A DNA stretch of 64,000 nt from Zavarzinia aquatilis (GTDB lineage Bacteria > Pseudomonadota > Alphaproteobacteria > Zavarziniales > Zavarziniaceae). The notes under the pieces are model-generated. The model worked only from the letters and a program-made list of their open reading frames with translations. It ran no database searches and was not told the DNA's origin. The translations under genes and the position numbers were made by a program. Positions 46,914 through 56,193 of this stretch are shown piece after piece. Within the stretch, counting starts at the first letter, position 1; every line of letters begins with the position of its first letter. The stretch spans positions 533,762 through 597,761 of the forward strand of contig NZ_QGLE01000002.1 in the NCBI RefSeq assembly GCF_003173035.1. The letters run 5' to 3'.

Positions 46914-48593
46914 TTACTCCGCCGCCCGGCCCGGGCCATAGGCGGCCCGGGCCGCCGCCGGGGAGACCTTGCCTTCCCGCAAGTCCCGGGCGATTGCCTC
47001 CAGGTCGCGGCCCGCCGGCGGACCCCAGCCGCCGCCGCCGCCGGTCACCGTGACCAGGCGATCGCCCGCCTCGACGATCAGACGATTCTTGGTGATGGCG
47101 ACCGAGCTGCCGTCCGCCCGTTCGAGCACGAGGCGGGCCGGCGCCCCCGGCTGACCGCCCCCCGCCCCCCAGGCGGCGAATTCCGGCCTGGTCTGTTCGG
47201 TGTAGAAGACGACGTCGCAACGATCGAGGAACTCATAGATGCGCCGGATGCCGAGACCACCGCGATGGCGCCCCGGGCCGCCGCTGTCGGGTTCGAGTTC
47301 GGTCGTCACGATGCGGATCGGATACTGCCGCTCGCAGATTTCCATCGGCAGCAGGCCGACATTGCCGAGATAGGGATCGACCGCCGACAGCCCGTCGAAG
47401 GCTCGGTTGCCGCCCATGCCGCCCCCCAGGTCGTCGGCCATGACGACGGTCAGGCCGGTGCGCGGGTGCCGGCATTCGGCGGCGAGGCTGGAGAAGCCCA
47501 CGAAGGCCCCGGCGACGGCGAGATCGGGCCTGAAGCCGGCAATCGCCCGCACGATCGTGTCGGTGATGCGCTGGGCCGCCAGATGGCGCAGGCTGACCGC
47601 CGCCGGGAAAGCCGGGTTCACCGCGCTGCCCGGCGGCAGCAGGATCTTCAGCGGGCGCAGGCTGCCCGCCGTCTGTTCGGCCTCCGGATCGAAGGCGGCC
47701 TTCACGGCGAAAATGACGGCCGAGAGCGTCGCCGTCCGCGAACAGTTGAGGCCGCCCGCCATCTGCGGATCGGTCCCGGCGAAATCGACGATCAGTTCGT
47801 CGCCCCGCTTCTCGACCGAGACGGCGATGCGCACCGGCGCCATGCCGATGCCGTCATTATCGAGGAAGCCTTCGGCCGCGGCCTTGCCATCCGGCGCCGC
47901 CGCCAGGACATGGCGAATGCGCCGCTCGCCCTGGGCGAGGCGCTCGGTCATCGCCGCTTCGAGCACATCAATGCCAAAGCGCGCGACGATGTCGGCCATG
48001 CGCCGCAGGCCGAGGCGCGCGGAAGCGATCTGCGCCCGCAGGTCGCCCATGCTGGAGGCCGGATCGCGCGTGTTGTTCTCGAAATAGCGGATGAGCGCGG
48101 TGTTCTCTCGCCCTGCCTCGACCAGCTTGACCCAGGGAAAGCGCAGGCCTTCCTCGAAGATCGACTGGTTGGCGAACCCCTCCGTCCCCGGATTGCTGCC
48201 GCCGATGTCGGTGTGATGGGCGAGGTTGCCGACCCAGGCGATCAGCCGGCCTTCCGCGAAGACCGGCGCGAAGACATGGATGTCCAGCGTATGGGTGCAG
48301 CCGCGATAGGGATCGTTGCCGATGAAGATGTCGCCGGGCTGAACCGTCTCCCGGGGATTTTCCGCCAGGAGATGGGGCATGGAATAGGTCATGGAGCCGA
48401 GCAGGGCGGGAATATTCGCATCCTCCGCCACCGCGTCGCCCGCCGCCGTGAACAGGGCGCAGGAGTAATCGAGCATTTCCCGGATGATCGGCGAATGGGC
48501 GCTGCGCCGGAGCGAATCCCCCGCCTCGCCGACAAGGGCGCGCAGGGCGCTGCCGATCACCGCGACGGTGACCGGATCAATGGTGGCCGTCAT
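46914..48593 (-). CDS. Hydantoinase/oxoprolinase B-family subunit
   Basis: 559 residues from ATG 48593, the usual length of HyuB. Family segments include REMLDYSCALFTAAGDAVAE, GDIFIGNDPYRGCTHTLDIH and MADDLGGGMGGNRAFDGLSA. Works with the A subunit, overlapping it by ATGA, to hydrolyse a cyclic amide (N-methylhydantoin, 5-oxoproline or similar) with ATP. The short C-terminal tail runs to the GS gene. Confidence 0.9.
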   Translation of the reverse strand: MTATIDPVTVAVIGSALRALVGEAGDSLRRSAHSPIIREMLDYSCALFTAAGDAVAEDANIPALLGSMTYSMPHLLAENPRETVQPGDIFIGNDPYRGCTHTLDIHVFAPVFAEGRLIAWVGNLAHHTDIGGSNPGTEGFANQSIFEEGLRFPWVKLVEAGRENTALIRYFENNTRDPASSMGDLRAQIASARLGLRRMADIVARFGIDVLEAAMTERLAQGERRIRHVLAAAPDGKAAAEGFLDNDGIGMAPVRIAVSVEKRGDELIVDFAGTDPQMAGGLNCSRTATLSAVIFAVKAAFDPEAEQTAGSLRPLKILLPPGSAVNPAFPAAVSLRHLAAQRITDTIVRAIAGFRPDLAVAGAFVGFSSLAAECRHPRTGLTVVMADDLGGGMGGNRAFDGLSAVDPYLGNVGLLPMEICERQYPIRIVTTELEPDSGGPGRHRGGLGIRRIYEFLDRCDVVFYTEQTRPEFAAWGAGGGQPGAPARLVLERADGSSVAITKNRLIVEAGDRLVTVTGGGGGWGPPAGRDLEAIARDLREGKVSPAAARAAYGPGRAAE

Positions 48594-50626
48594 GGCGCGA
48601 TCTCCTCGATGATGAGGCAAAGACTGTCGTGGACCGTGGCCCGCCAGCCGGGCGGCACGACGGTGGTGGTATCGAGCTGTTCCAGAATGGCCGGACCGTC
48701 GATGGTCTCGCCCCGCGAAAGGCCGAAGCGCGCGATCACCGGCGTCTCGACGAAGCCGCCCGCTTCGGTGAACCAGACCTGCCGCGTGGCCTTCGGCGGC
48801 GCGGCATGGGGCGCGACCCGGGGCATCTCCCGGCTCTCCGCGACGCTGCGCCCGGTGACGCGGATCGCGGTGATCTCGACCGGCGTGCCGGGGGCCGCGT
48901 GACCGTAGATGCGGGCATGGATTTCGTGGAAACGCCCGACCACGGCCTCGATCGCCTCGCCCCGACCGGCGGGCACCGGCAGCGAATATTCCTGACCGAC
49001 ATAGCGCAGGTCGAGCGCGTGGTCGCAGCGCCAGCGCCCCGGCGCGATGCCGTCCTCGACCAGATCGCATGTCACCCGGGCCTCGAGTTCGGCCTGTTGC
49101 CGGTCGACCAGGGCCTCGTCGGGCGCCAGGGCATCCATCATCACCGGCAGGGCGAGATCGTGGCGCAGGTCGGCGGTCAGCAGCCCCGTCGCGCTGAGGA
49201 GGCCCGGATGGGGTGGAATGACCACCCGGGGAATATCGAGGGCCAGGGCAAGAGCGCAGGTCGAAAGCCCGCCCGCGCCCCCGGCCGCGACAAGGGCGAA
49301 ATCGCGCAGATCATCGCCATGGCGCGCGGCGGAACGCCGGATCGCCCCGGCCATGTTGGCCTCCATCACCGCGACGACGCCGATCGCCGCTTCCTCGACG
49401 CCGAGGCCAAGGCGGGTGGCGAGGCCGGCGATGGCGGCCCGGGCGGCCGCTTCGTCGACCTTCAGCCCACCATTGAGGAGACCGGCAGGGTTCAGCCGGC
49501 GCAGCACGACCTGGGCATCGGTCACCGTCGGCTCGGTACCGCCGAGACCGAAGCAGACCGGCCCCGGCCGCGCGCCCGCGCTCTGCGGCCCGACACGGAG
49601 AGCCCCGCCGGCGTCGATCCAGGCGATCGAGCCGCCGCCGGCGCCAATCGTCTCGATCTCGAGATTGGGGACATGGAGCGGCATTCCGTTCGGCAGCTCC
49701 ATCTCGAAGCGGACACGGGTTTCAGCGCCCGCGACGATGCCGATATCGGCACTGGTGCCGCCGACGTCGAGCGTCACGAGGTGAGTAATGCCCGAAATTC
49801 CGCTGGTGACGACGCCGCCAATGATGCCCGCCGCCGGCCCCGACAGGACGAGATGATGCGCCCGCTCGCCCATCGAGCGACGGGCCGTGGCGATGCCGCC
49901 GCTGCTCTGCATGACATAGAGCCGGGCGGTAAAGCCGGCTTCGGCGATCTTCGCCTCCAGCCGGCGGATGTAGGGATCGAGCTTCGGCGCCAGGGTGGCG
50001 TTCACCGCCGTCGTCGCGAAACGCGGATATTCCCGCACCTCGCGCGAGATGTCCGACGAAATGACGACATAGGTTCCAGGCGCTTCCTCCGCCACCAGTT
50101 CGGCGATGCGCCGCTCGTGCACGGGATCGACGAAGGAGAACAGGCCGGTCACCGCGATCGAGCCGATACCCTCGGCCGCGAGCGCGCGGACCGCCCGGCG
50201 CGTGGCGGCTTCATCGAGTGGAACCACTTCCATGCCGTGCGCGCCAAGGCGGCCGGCCACTTCGTGGCGGCGGTCGCGCGGCACCGGCACGGGCTTCGGC
50301 CGGTGCAGGAGATCGTAGGGGCGCAGGCGCTGCTGGGTGCCGATCTCGACCACGTCGCGGCAGCCGGAGGTCGCGATGATGCCGGCCGGGGCGTAGGTCT
50401 CCTCGATCACGATGTTGGTCGCGATCGTGGTGCCGTGGATCACCGCGTCGATGTCGCCGGGGCGGAGCCCCGCCCGCGCGACAAGGCGCAGCAGGCCGTC
50501 GAGAATGGCGAGTTCGGGACTGGCCGGCTGGGATGGCACCTTCTCGACCGTGATCGTGCCGGCCTCGTCGTCGATCAGGACGCAGTCAGTGAAGGTTCCA
50601 CCGGTATCGACACCAATTCTACGCAA
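48590..50626 (-). CDS. Hydantoinase/oxoprolinase A-family subunit (ATPase)
   Basis: 678 residues. N-terminal actin-like phosphate loop GVDTGGTFTDCVLIDDEAGT, further DVGGTSADIGIVAGAET near 290 and GGAGGLSTCALALALDIPRV near 455. It is the ATP-dependent partner of the B subunit. First gene of the minus-strand operon hyuA-hyuB-GS-FAD oxidase. The promoter region carries an inverted repeat and a box shared with the transporter operon. Confidence 0.9.
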   Translation of the reverse strand: MRRIGVDTGGTFTDCVLIDDEAGTITVEKVPSQPASPELAILDGLLRLVARAGLRPGDIDAVIHGTTIATNIVIEETYAPAGIIATSGCRDVVEIGTQQRLRPYDLLHRPKPVPVPRDRRHEVAGRLGAHGMEVVPLDEAATRRAVRALAAEGIGSIAVTGLFSFVDPVHERRIAELVAEEAPGTYVVISSDISREVREYPRFATTAVNATLAPKLDPYIRRLEAKIAEAGFTARLYVMQSSGGIATARRSMGERAHHLVLSGPAAGIIGGVVTSGISGITHLVTLDVGGTSADIGIVAGAETRVRFEMELPNGMPLHVPNLEIETIGAGGGSIAWIDAGGALRVGPQSAGARPGPVCFGLGGTEPTVTDAQVVLRRLNPAGLLNGGLKVDEAAARAAIAGLATRLGLGVEEAAIGVVAVMEANMAGAIRRSAARHGDDLRDFALVAAGGAGGLSTCALALALDIPRVVIPPHPGLLSATGLLTADLRHDLALPVMMDALAPDEALVDRQQAELEARVTCDLVEDGIAPGRWRCDHALDLRYVGQEYSLPVPAGRGEAIEAVVGRFHEIHARIYGHAAPGTPVEITAIRVTGRSVAESREMPRVAPHAAPPKATRQVWFTEAGGFVETPVIARFGLSRGETIDGPAILEQLDTTTVVPPGWRATVHDSLCLIIEEIAP

Positions 50627-50713
50627 GGGCCTGGCTCCCGTTCCGGCATGGGGCGGCAGCGATCCGGTCGGACGAACGACCTGATTTCCGGCGCGCCATC
50701 ACCTCGAAAAGTG

Positions 50714-50778
50714 TGGTCATCTGATCCTGCTTCGAGGAAACGGGATTTTTTATTTCTGGTCAATAGACCAAAAAATTA
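50714..50778. promoter_or_regulatory. Operator region shared with the transporter promoter
   Basis: Three elements upstream of hydantoinase A: TGGTCATCTGATC (50714-50726), the palindrome TGGTCAATAGACCA (50757-50770), and GACCAAAAAATTA (50766-50778). The first, read in reverse, and the last recur at 52238-52258 before the transporter operon. Probable binding sites of the TetR or Lrp regulator between the operons. Confidence 0.6.
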
Positions 50779-50844
50779 ATGCGCCGCGTTGCGCCAACCG
50801 CGAATGCCCGTCGCCACGCACCGCGTATTTCACTATAGAGAAGG

Positions 50845-51540
50845 ATGCGACGAGAGCAGGAGAGTCGGGGATTGACGACGAGCGACGCGCCCGAGGCGGA
50901 CGATGCCGGCCAGGAAGCGGCCCCGGCGCGCCGCCGCGCCGGACGCAAGGCCCGGGAAACGCGGGAACGGCTGATCGAGGGCACGTTGCTCGCCCTCTGC
51001 GACGAGGGCGTGACCGGCATCACCACGCGCAAGATCGCCGAGAAGGCCGACGTTCATCTGGGCACGCTGCATTATCATTTCGAAAGCAAGGACGCCCTGC
51101 TGATGGCCGTCCTCGACACGCTGGGCGCTCGATTGGCGCAGCAACTGCGCCTCGGCGTCGCCGGCAGCCGAGACCTCGACGAATGCATCGAGCGGGTGCT
51201 GGAAACCGACTGGATCATCGCCGAACGCAATCTGGCGATTCAGATCGTCCAATACGAGTTGACGCTCTATGCCCTGCGGACCGAAGGCGCCGCCTGGATG
51301 GCCCGGCGGCAATATGACGACTACATCAAGGCCCATGACGACGCCTTCGCGGGCCATGCGTCCGGCGCCCCGGCCGAGGCGATCCGCCGCCTGTCGCAGG
51401 CGGTGATGGCGGGCATAGACGGCATCATCCTGCAGGAACTGGCGGCGCCCGATCTCGCCCGTTCGCGCGGGGCCGTGCGCGACCTGATCGCCGCCATGCA
51501 GGCCCTGGCACGCACCCTCGGCCTCCACCGGCCGCGCTAG
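50845..51540 (+). CDS. TetR-family regulator
   Basis: 231 residues. HTH about 42-90: LLALCDEGVTGITTRKIAEK then ADVHLGTLHYHFESKDALLM. Helical C-terminal domain. A TTG at 50872 is an alternative start. Divergent from hydantoinase A and convergent with the Lrp gene. Candidate controller of both the hydantoinase and the transporter operons. Confidence 0.87.
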   Translation: MRREQESRGLTTSDAPEADDAGQEAAPARRRAGRKARETRERLIEGTLLALCDEGVTGITTRKIAEKADVHLGTLHYHFESKDALLMAVLDTLGARLAQQLRLGVAGSRDLDECIERVLETDWIIAERNLAIQIVQYELTLYALRTEGAAWMARRQYDDYIKAHDDAFAGHASGAPAEAIRRLSQAVMAGIDGIILQELAAPDLARSRGAVRDLIAAMQALARTLGLHRPR

Positions 51541-51600
51541 AGCATCTTCAGGCGAAGTGGAAAAACGCTCCGCCGTCCGAAGATGCGCAAAGCAAAAGGG

Positions 51601-51641
51601 TAGAGCATCGGCGGCACGACGCTCATGTCGCCGATGCTCTA
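51601..51641. terminator. Hairpin between convergent TetR and Lrp genes
   Basis: Perfect 13-base arms TAGAGCATCGGCG/CGCCGATGCTCTA with a 15-base loop; the right arm contains the Lrp stop codon. AGAGCATC also occurs at 51540-51547. Bidirectional terminator or short repeat element. Confidence 0.65.
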
Positions 51642-52109
51642 GTCGCCGGCGTCGATCCGGTAGCGGAACTTCCGCACCTCGGCCATCAGGAAGACGTCGG
51701 CGTCGACGAAGCCGTCCATCGCCGCGAACAACTCCTGCTTCAGGCGGGTGAAAGCGGGGGTACTGGCCGCCGCCACCTCGATCATGACGTCATAGCCGTT
51801 CATCATGACGCCGACCCAGGCGACCTCGTTGCGCGCATCGAGGACCGCCACCGCCTGATCAATCGTGCCCGGCCTTAGCCTGATGCCGATGGTGGCGTGG
51901 CACGCGAGACCGAGACGCCAGTGATTGGGCACGGCGATGACGTCGATGATGCCCTGCTCCTGCAACTGGTGATAACGCGCCCGCACCGTGTTGGGCGACA
52001 CGCCCAATCGTTTGCCGATCTCCCGGAACGACATGCGCCCATCTTCCTGCAGGGCGACGATGATGCCCCTGCTGAGCGCGTCGATTCCACCATTGCCTTC
52101 GTCCGCCAT
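51639..52109 (-). CDS. Lrp/AsnC-family transcriptional regulator
   Basis: 156 residues from ATG 52109. N-terminal HTH (ALQEDGRMSFREIGKRLGVS then PNTVRARYHQLQEQGIID) and C-terminal RAM ligand-binding domain (VAWVGVMMNGYDVMIEVAAA). Lrp proteins sense amino acids or related compounds. Divergent from the transporter operon, so it is a likely controller responding to the nitrogen substrate or its product. Confidence 0.88.
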   Translation of the reverse strand: MADEGNGGIDALSRGIIVALQEDGRMSFREIGKRLGVSPNTVRARYHQLQEQGIIDVIAVPNHWRLGLACHATIGIRLRPGTIDQAVAVLDARNEVAWVGVMMNGYDVMIEVAAASTPAFTRLKQELFAAMDGFVDADVFLMAEVRKFRYRIDAGD

Positions 52110-52237
52110 CGTCCCCCGCTGCACCCTCGTTGAGCATTTGCGCAAAATTTGCGCTTTTTTCTGACCATATGCTTCACATATTCGAGTTTGCTGGAATTTT
52201 TGTTCTTCGCAATCGCAGAAAACGGATTGACCAATAT

Positions 52238-52258
52238 GATCAAATGACCAAAAAATTA
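52238..52258. promoter_or_regulatory. Promoter element shared with hydantoinase A
   Basis: GATCAAATGACCA (52238-52250) running into GACCAAAAAATTA (52246-52258). Both parts recur before the hydantoinase A gene, the first in inverse orientation with one change. Confidence 0.6.
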
Positions 52259-52342
52259 TCCGCCCGCCGCCCTTGCAGGCGGAAGCCGCCCCAAGCGGGG
52301 CCCCGGGCGCGGATCGTCAGTGCTCAGTACGGAGGGGATCGA

Positions 52343-53494
52343 ATGCGTCGGAAATCCGAGGATCGTGATCATTGCGGCCGCCCGGCAGCGGCCTCCGGCG
52401 TTTCCCGCCGCGCCTTGCTCCAGGGCGCCGCGGCCGCGGGCATCGCCGCCGGCCTTGCCCTGCCCTTCCGTCCGGCCCAGGCCGCGACCAGCCGGATTTC
52501 CTTTGTCGGCTGGGAAGGCTATGACGCCGCCTTTGCCGTCGGCGACATCCTGGCGAAGAACGATGCCGCGCTGGACACCACCTATATCAATGCCAGCGAG
52601 GATATGATCACCAAGCTGCGCTCGGGCGGCATGGGCACGGTGGATTTCACCACCTTCAACCACATGTACAACCCGGTGATGGGCGAGGTCGGCCTGGTGA
52701 CGCCGCTCGACACCGGTCGCCTGACCAATTTCCCGAAACTGATGCCCAAGTTTCAGTCCATGGCCAAGGAAGCGGACGGCAAGGTCTACGGCATTCCCTT
52801 CACGTTCTCGTCCTGCGCCCTGCTCTATAACCCGAAGCTGGTCACCGCACCGCCGACCTCGTGGAAGGATTTCCTGAAGCCCGAATACAAGGGCAAGGTC
52901 GCGCTCTTCGCCGACGTGCTGACCAACATCCTGGTCTGGGCCCCGGTCGCCACCGGCGTGAAGGATGCGACAAGGCTGACCCGCGAACAGCTCGACGCGA
53001 CCATCGAATTGCTGATCACCCTGAAGAAAGGCCACATCAGGGCCATGCCGGCCAGCCTCGGCGACGGCGCCGAGTTGCTGATCCGGGGCGAGGCCGCGAT
53101 GATCATGGGCTGGGAGCCCATGGTGCTGTGGTGTCGCGACAAGGGTGTCGAGGTTTCGATCGCCAAACCGGTCGAAGGCACCTGGGCCTTCGTCGATACC
53201 TATAACATCGCGGCCGAGGCACCGAACCTCGAGCTCGATTACAAGCTGCTCGACCATATCATCGGCGCCGAGGCACAGGCCAAGTTCGGCAACGACAATT
53301 TCCTCGGCGTCGCCAACGCGGACGCGGTCGCCCTGCTCTCGCCCGAGGCCAGGGCGCTCTACGACTACGACAATCTCGAGGCCTATTTCGAACATGCCCA
53401 CATCTATCCGCGCATGTTCCCGACCGAGAGCGACGGCACGCATGTCACCTACGATCAGGTCCTCGACGGTTACGACCGCTTCCTGAAGGCCTGA
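52343..53494 (+). CDS. Periplasmic binding protein, polyamine type (PotD-like), Tat signal
   Basis: 383 residues from ATG 52343 after GGAGGGGAT. Twin-arginine signal SRRALLQGAAAAGIAAGLAL ending near AQA. Mature domain FVGWEGYDAAFAVGDILAKN, GGMGTVDFTTFNHMYNPVMG, and GEAAMIMGWEPMVLWCRDKG are typical of spermidine/putrescine-type binding proteins. First gene of the transporter operon; delivers the substrate to the two permeases. Confidence 0.88.
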   Translation: MRRKSEDRDHCGRPAAASGVSRRALLQGAAAAGIAAGLALPFRPAQAATSRISFVGWEGYDAAFAVGDILAKNDAALDTTYINASEDMITKLRSGGMGTVDFTTFNHMYNPVMGEVGLVTPLDTGRLTNFPKLMPKFQSMAKEADGKVYGIPFTFSSCALLYNPKLVTAPPTSWKDFLKPEYKGKVALFADVLTNILVWAPVATGVKDATRLTREQLDATIELLITLKKGHIRAMPASLGDGAELLIRGEAAMIMGWEPMVLWCRDKGVEVSIAKPVEGTWAFVDTYNIAAEAPNLELDYKLLDHIIGAEAQAKFGNDNFLGVANADAVALLSPEARALYDYDNLEAYFEHAHIYPRMFPTESDGTHVTYDQVLDGYDRFLKA

Positions 53495-53499
53495 GCGCG

Positions 53500-54555
53500 G
53501 TGATGTCGGACCGCCCCCTGCTGGAGCTTCGGGATCTGAGCAAGCGTTACGGCCGTTACCAGGCCGTGGCGCCGGCCGGGCTCGAGATCGGGGCCAACGA
53601 CTTCTTCGCCATCCTCGGCCCGTCCGGCTGTGGCAAGACCACGCTGCTGCGCATGATCGGCGGCTTCGTCGAGCCGAGCGGCGGCACCATCCTGATCGAC
53701 GGACAGGACGTGACGCATCTCCCGCCCGAGAAGCGCCCGACCGGCATGGTGTTCCAGAACTACGGCCTGTTCCCGCACATGACCGTGCGCCAGAACATCG
53801 CCTATGGCCTGAAACTGCGCCGACGCCCCCGGCGCGAGATCGAGACCGAGGTGGAACGCATGATGGACCTCGTCCATCTGACCGCCCTCGCCGACCGACC
53901 GGCCCCCGCGCTGTCGGGTGGCCAGCGCCAGCGCGTCGCCCTTGCCCGGGCTCTCGTGCTGAAACCCAAGGTGTTGCTGCTGGACGAGCCGCTGGCCGCC
54001 CTCGACCTCAAGCTGCGCAAGGCCATGCATCAGGAACTGCGCAGCCTGCACCAGGCGATCGGCGGCACCTTCATCCTCGTCTCCCATGATCAGGCGGAAG
54101 TGATGACCCTGGCCAATCGCGTCGCCGTGATGAACCATGGCCGGATCATCCAGGAAGGGCCGCCGCGCGAGATCTATTCGCGGCCGGCCGACGCCTTCGT
54201 TTCCGGCTTCGTCGGCGAAGCCAACATGATCCCGACCGAACGTCGGAGCGGTCGGGTCGAGATCGGCCCCGGCGCCAGCCTGCCCAGCCCGGGCGCGGAT
54301 GGCCCGGTCACGGTCATGATCCGGCCCGAGCACCTGCGGCTCGGGGCTGTCCAGCCCCCCCTGCGCCTCGAGGCGCGGGTGCTCGACGCCATTTTTCTGG
54401 GCGCCCACGCCCATGTGATCTGCGCCGCGGCGAACGGACGCCCCCTCACCATCCAGATCGGGGGTGAGGCGATCGACACCCTGCCGGCGATCGGGGAAGG
54501 CGTCACGATCGGCCTCACCCCCGAAACCGTCCTCGTGCTCGAGGGACATTCATGA
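53500..54555 (+). CDS. ABC transporter ATPase, PotA-like
   Basis: 351 residues; GTG 53500 or ATG 53503. Walker A GPSGCGKTTLLRMIGG, signature LSGGQRQRVALARALVLKPK, Walker B VLLLDEPLAALDLKLRK, and a C-terminal TOBE regulatory domain (about 245-350). Stop overlaps the first permease start. Powers import of the polyamine-like substrate. Confidence 0.92.
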   Translation: MMSDRPLLELRDLSKRYGRYQAVAPAGLEIGANDFFAILGPSGCGKTTLLRMIGGFVEPSGGTILIDGQDVTHLPPEKRPTGMVFQNYGLFPHMTVRQNIAYGLKLRRRPRREIETEVERMMDLVHLTALADRPAPALSGGQRQRVALARALVLKPKVLLLDEPLAALDLKLRKAMHQELRSLHQAIGGTFILVSHDQAEVMTLANRVAVMNHGRIIQEGPPREIYSRPADAFVSGFVGEANMIPTERRSGRVEIGPGASLPSPGADGPVTVMIRPEHLRLGAVQPPLRLEARVLDAIFLGAHAHVICAAANGRPLTIQIGGEAIDTLPAIGEGVTIGLTPETVLVLEGHS

Positions 54556-55403
54556 CGGCGCGGCGTGGCACGCTGGCGACCGGCCTGCTGCTCCTGCCGG
54601 CGGCGCTGGCCTTCCTTGGCCTGTTCGTCGCGCCCCTCGGCTATTTCTTCGTGCAGAGCTTCTGGAAGGCCAGCAGCTTCCGCATCGTGCCCGATTTCCA
54701 GTTCGACAATTACGCGCGGGTCTTCACCGATTACGGCGGCGCCCTCGGCTTCACCCTCGGCGTCGCCTTCATGGCAGCGACGGTCGCCACCACGATCGCC
54801 TTTCTCTTCGCCTATGCCGTGCGCTTCTCGCTCGGGCGCGCCGGCAATGTCCTGCTCGTGATCGCCCTGATCACGCTGTTCGGCGGCTATCTGGTCAAGA
54901 TCTATGCCTGGCGCACCATCCTCGGCCTCGACGGGATCCTGAACTCGGCACTGCTTTCCACGGGCCTGATCGCCGAACCCTTGCCCTTTCTGCTGTTCAA
55001 TACCGGGGCGGTGATCGTCACCCTGACCCATTACCTGCTGCCGCTCGCCATGCTGCCGCTGTTCGGCGCCCTGCGCGACATCGACGACAGCGAGATCGCG
55101 GCCGCCCGCGACATGGGGGCGGGCGTGACCCGCGTCATCATCGACGTCGTCCTGCCCCAGATCCGGCCGGCGCTGCTCGCCGCCTTCGCGATGTGCTTTC
55201 TTCTGGCGGCCGGCGACTATGTCACGCCGTCCCTGGTGGGCAGCCCCGGGGGCGCCATGTTCGGCAATTTCATCCAGTCGCAATTCGGCCTGCGCATGAA
55301 CACGCCACTGGGCGCCGCCATGGCCTTCAGCCTGATCGGTGCAAGCCTTCTCGTGCTCGGCGCGACCGGGCTTGCCCTCCGCCTCGGGTTTCGCGCGCGA
55401 TGA
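54552..55403 (+). CDS. ABC transporter permease, PotB-like
   Basis: 283 residues, about six transmembrane helices, with the EAA-type loop EIAAARDMGAGVTRVIIDVV near 184. Overlaps the ATPase and the next permease by ATGA. One of two pore subunits. Confidence 0.9.
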   Translation: MTARRGTLATGLLLLPAALAFLGLFVAPLGYFFVQSFWKASSFRIVPDFQFDNYARVFTDYGGALGFTLGVAFMAATVATTIAFLFAYAVRFSLGRAGNVLLVIALITLFGGYLVKIYAWRTILGLDGILNSALLSTGLIAEPLPFLLFNTGAVIVTLTHYLLPLAMLPLFGALRDIDDSEIAAARDMGAGVTRVIIDVVLPQIRPALLAAFAMCFLLAAGDYVTPSLVGSPGGAMFGNFIQSQFGLRMNTPLGAAMAFSLIGASLLVLGATGLALRLGFRAR

Positions 55404-56170
55404 CGATACGGCGTCTGGTCCCAATCGCCTTCACCGGCGCCATCGTGCTGTTCCTGCTGGCGCCGCTCGCGCTCTGCATCCTTTTTTCCTTCACCACGGG
55501 GCCGAATGCCGCCTTCCCCCTGCCCGGTCTCGGCCTCGGCTGGTACCGCGCCCTGTCGGACGACCCGCAGTTCGGCGCGGCCGTGGCGACGACGGCGCAG
55601 ATCACCCTCGGCTGCGGCCTGCTCTCGACCCTGATCGGCCTGTCGGCCGCCCTCGGTCTGGCCCGGCTGCCACGGGGAGCCGCCGCGGCCCTGCTGCTCG
55701 TGCTGTGTCTGCCGCTGATGCTGCCGCCCCTCGTGCTCGGCCTGTCGCTGCTCACGTTCTTCAACGCGATCGGACTGAAGCCGGGCGTGCTCGCGACCAT
55801 GCTCGCCCATCTTCTTTTCACCCTGCCCTTCGTGACCGCGGTCATTCACGCCCGGCTGGTCACTCTCGATCCGGCCGCGCTCGAGGCGGCACGGGATGCC
55901 GGTGCCTCGCCCTTTCGCGCCTTCCTCGGCATCACCCTGCCGGTGATCGGCGCCACCATCGTCGGCGCCATGCTGATCGCCATGGCGCTGTCGCTCGACG
56001 ATTTCGTCATCACCTTCTTCACGACCAGCAGCAACACGATGTCCACCCTGATCTGGGGCATGATGCGGACCTCCATCTCGCCCTCGATCAACGCCATCGG
56101 TACCGGCGTCATCGTCGTGTCGCTTGCCGTTACAGCCCTCGCCCTCCACGCCACCCGCTATCGCGGCTGA
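55400..56170 (+). CDS. ABC transporter permease, PotC-like
   Basis: 256 residues from ATG 55400, about six transmembrane helices, with EAA loop LEAARDAGASPFRAFLGITL near 155 and the SLDDFVITFFTTSSNTMSTL segment typical of PotC. A longer frame upstream lies within the previous gene. Second pore subunit. Confidence 0.9.
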   Translation: MTIRRLVPIAFTGAIVLFLLAPLALCILFSFTTGPNAAFPLPGLGLGWYRALSDDPQFGAAVATTAQITLGCGLLSTLIGLSAALGLARLPRGAAAALLLVLCLPLMLPPLVLGLSLLTFFNAIGLKPGVLATMLAHLLFTLPFVTAVIHARLVTLDPAALEAARDAGASPFRAFLGITLPVIGATIVGAMLIAMALSLDDFVITFFTTSSNTMSTLIWGMMRTSISPSINAIGTGVIVVSLAVTALALHATRYRG

Positions 56171-56193
56171 CCTTCTGACAAGAGGAAACAATC

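Noticed and set aside
48629..50779. A 716-codon open frame antisense to hydantoinase A
   Set aside because: Shadow of the strongly supported hydantoinase frame; no domain pattern or ribosome site.
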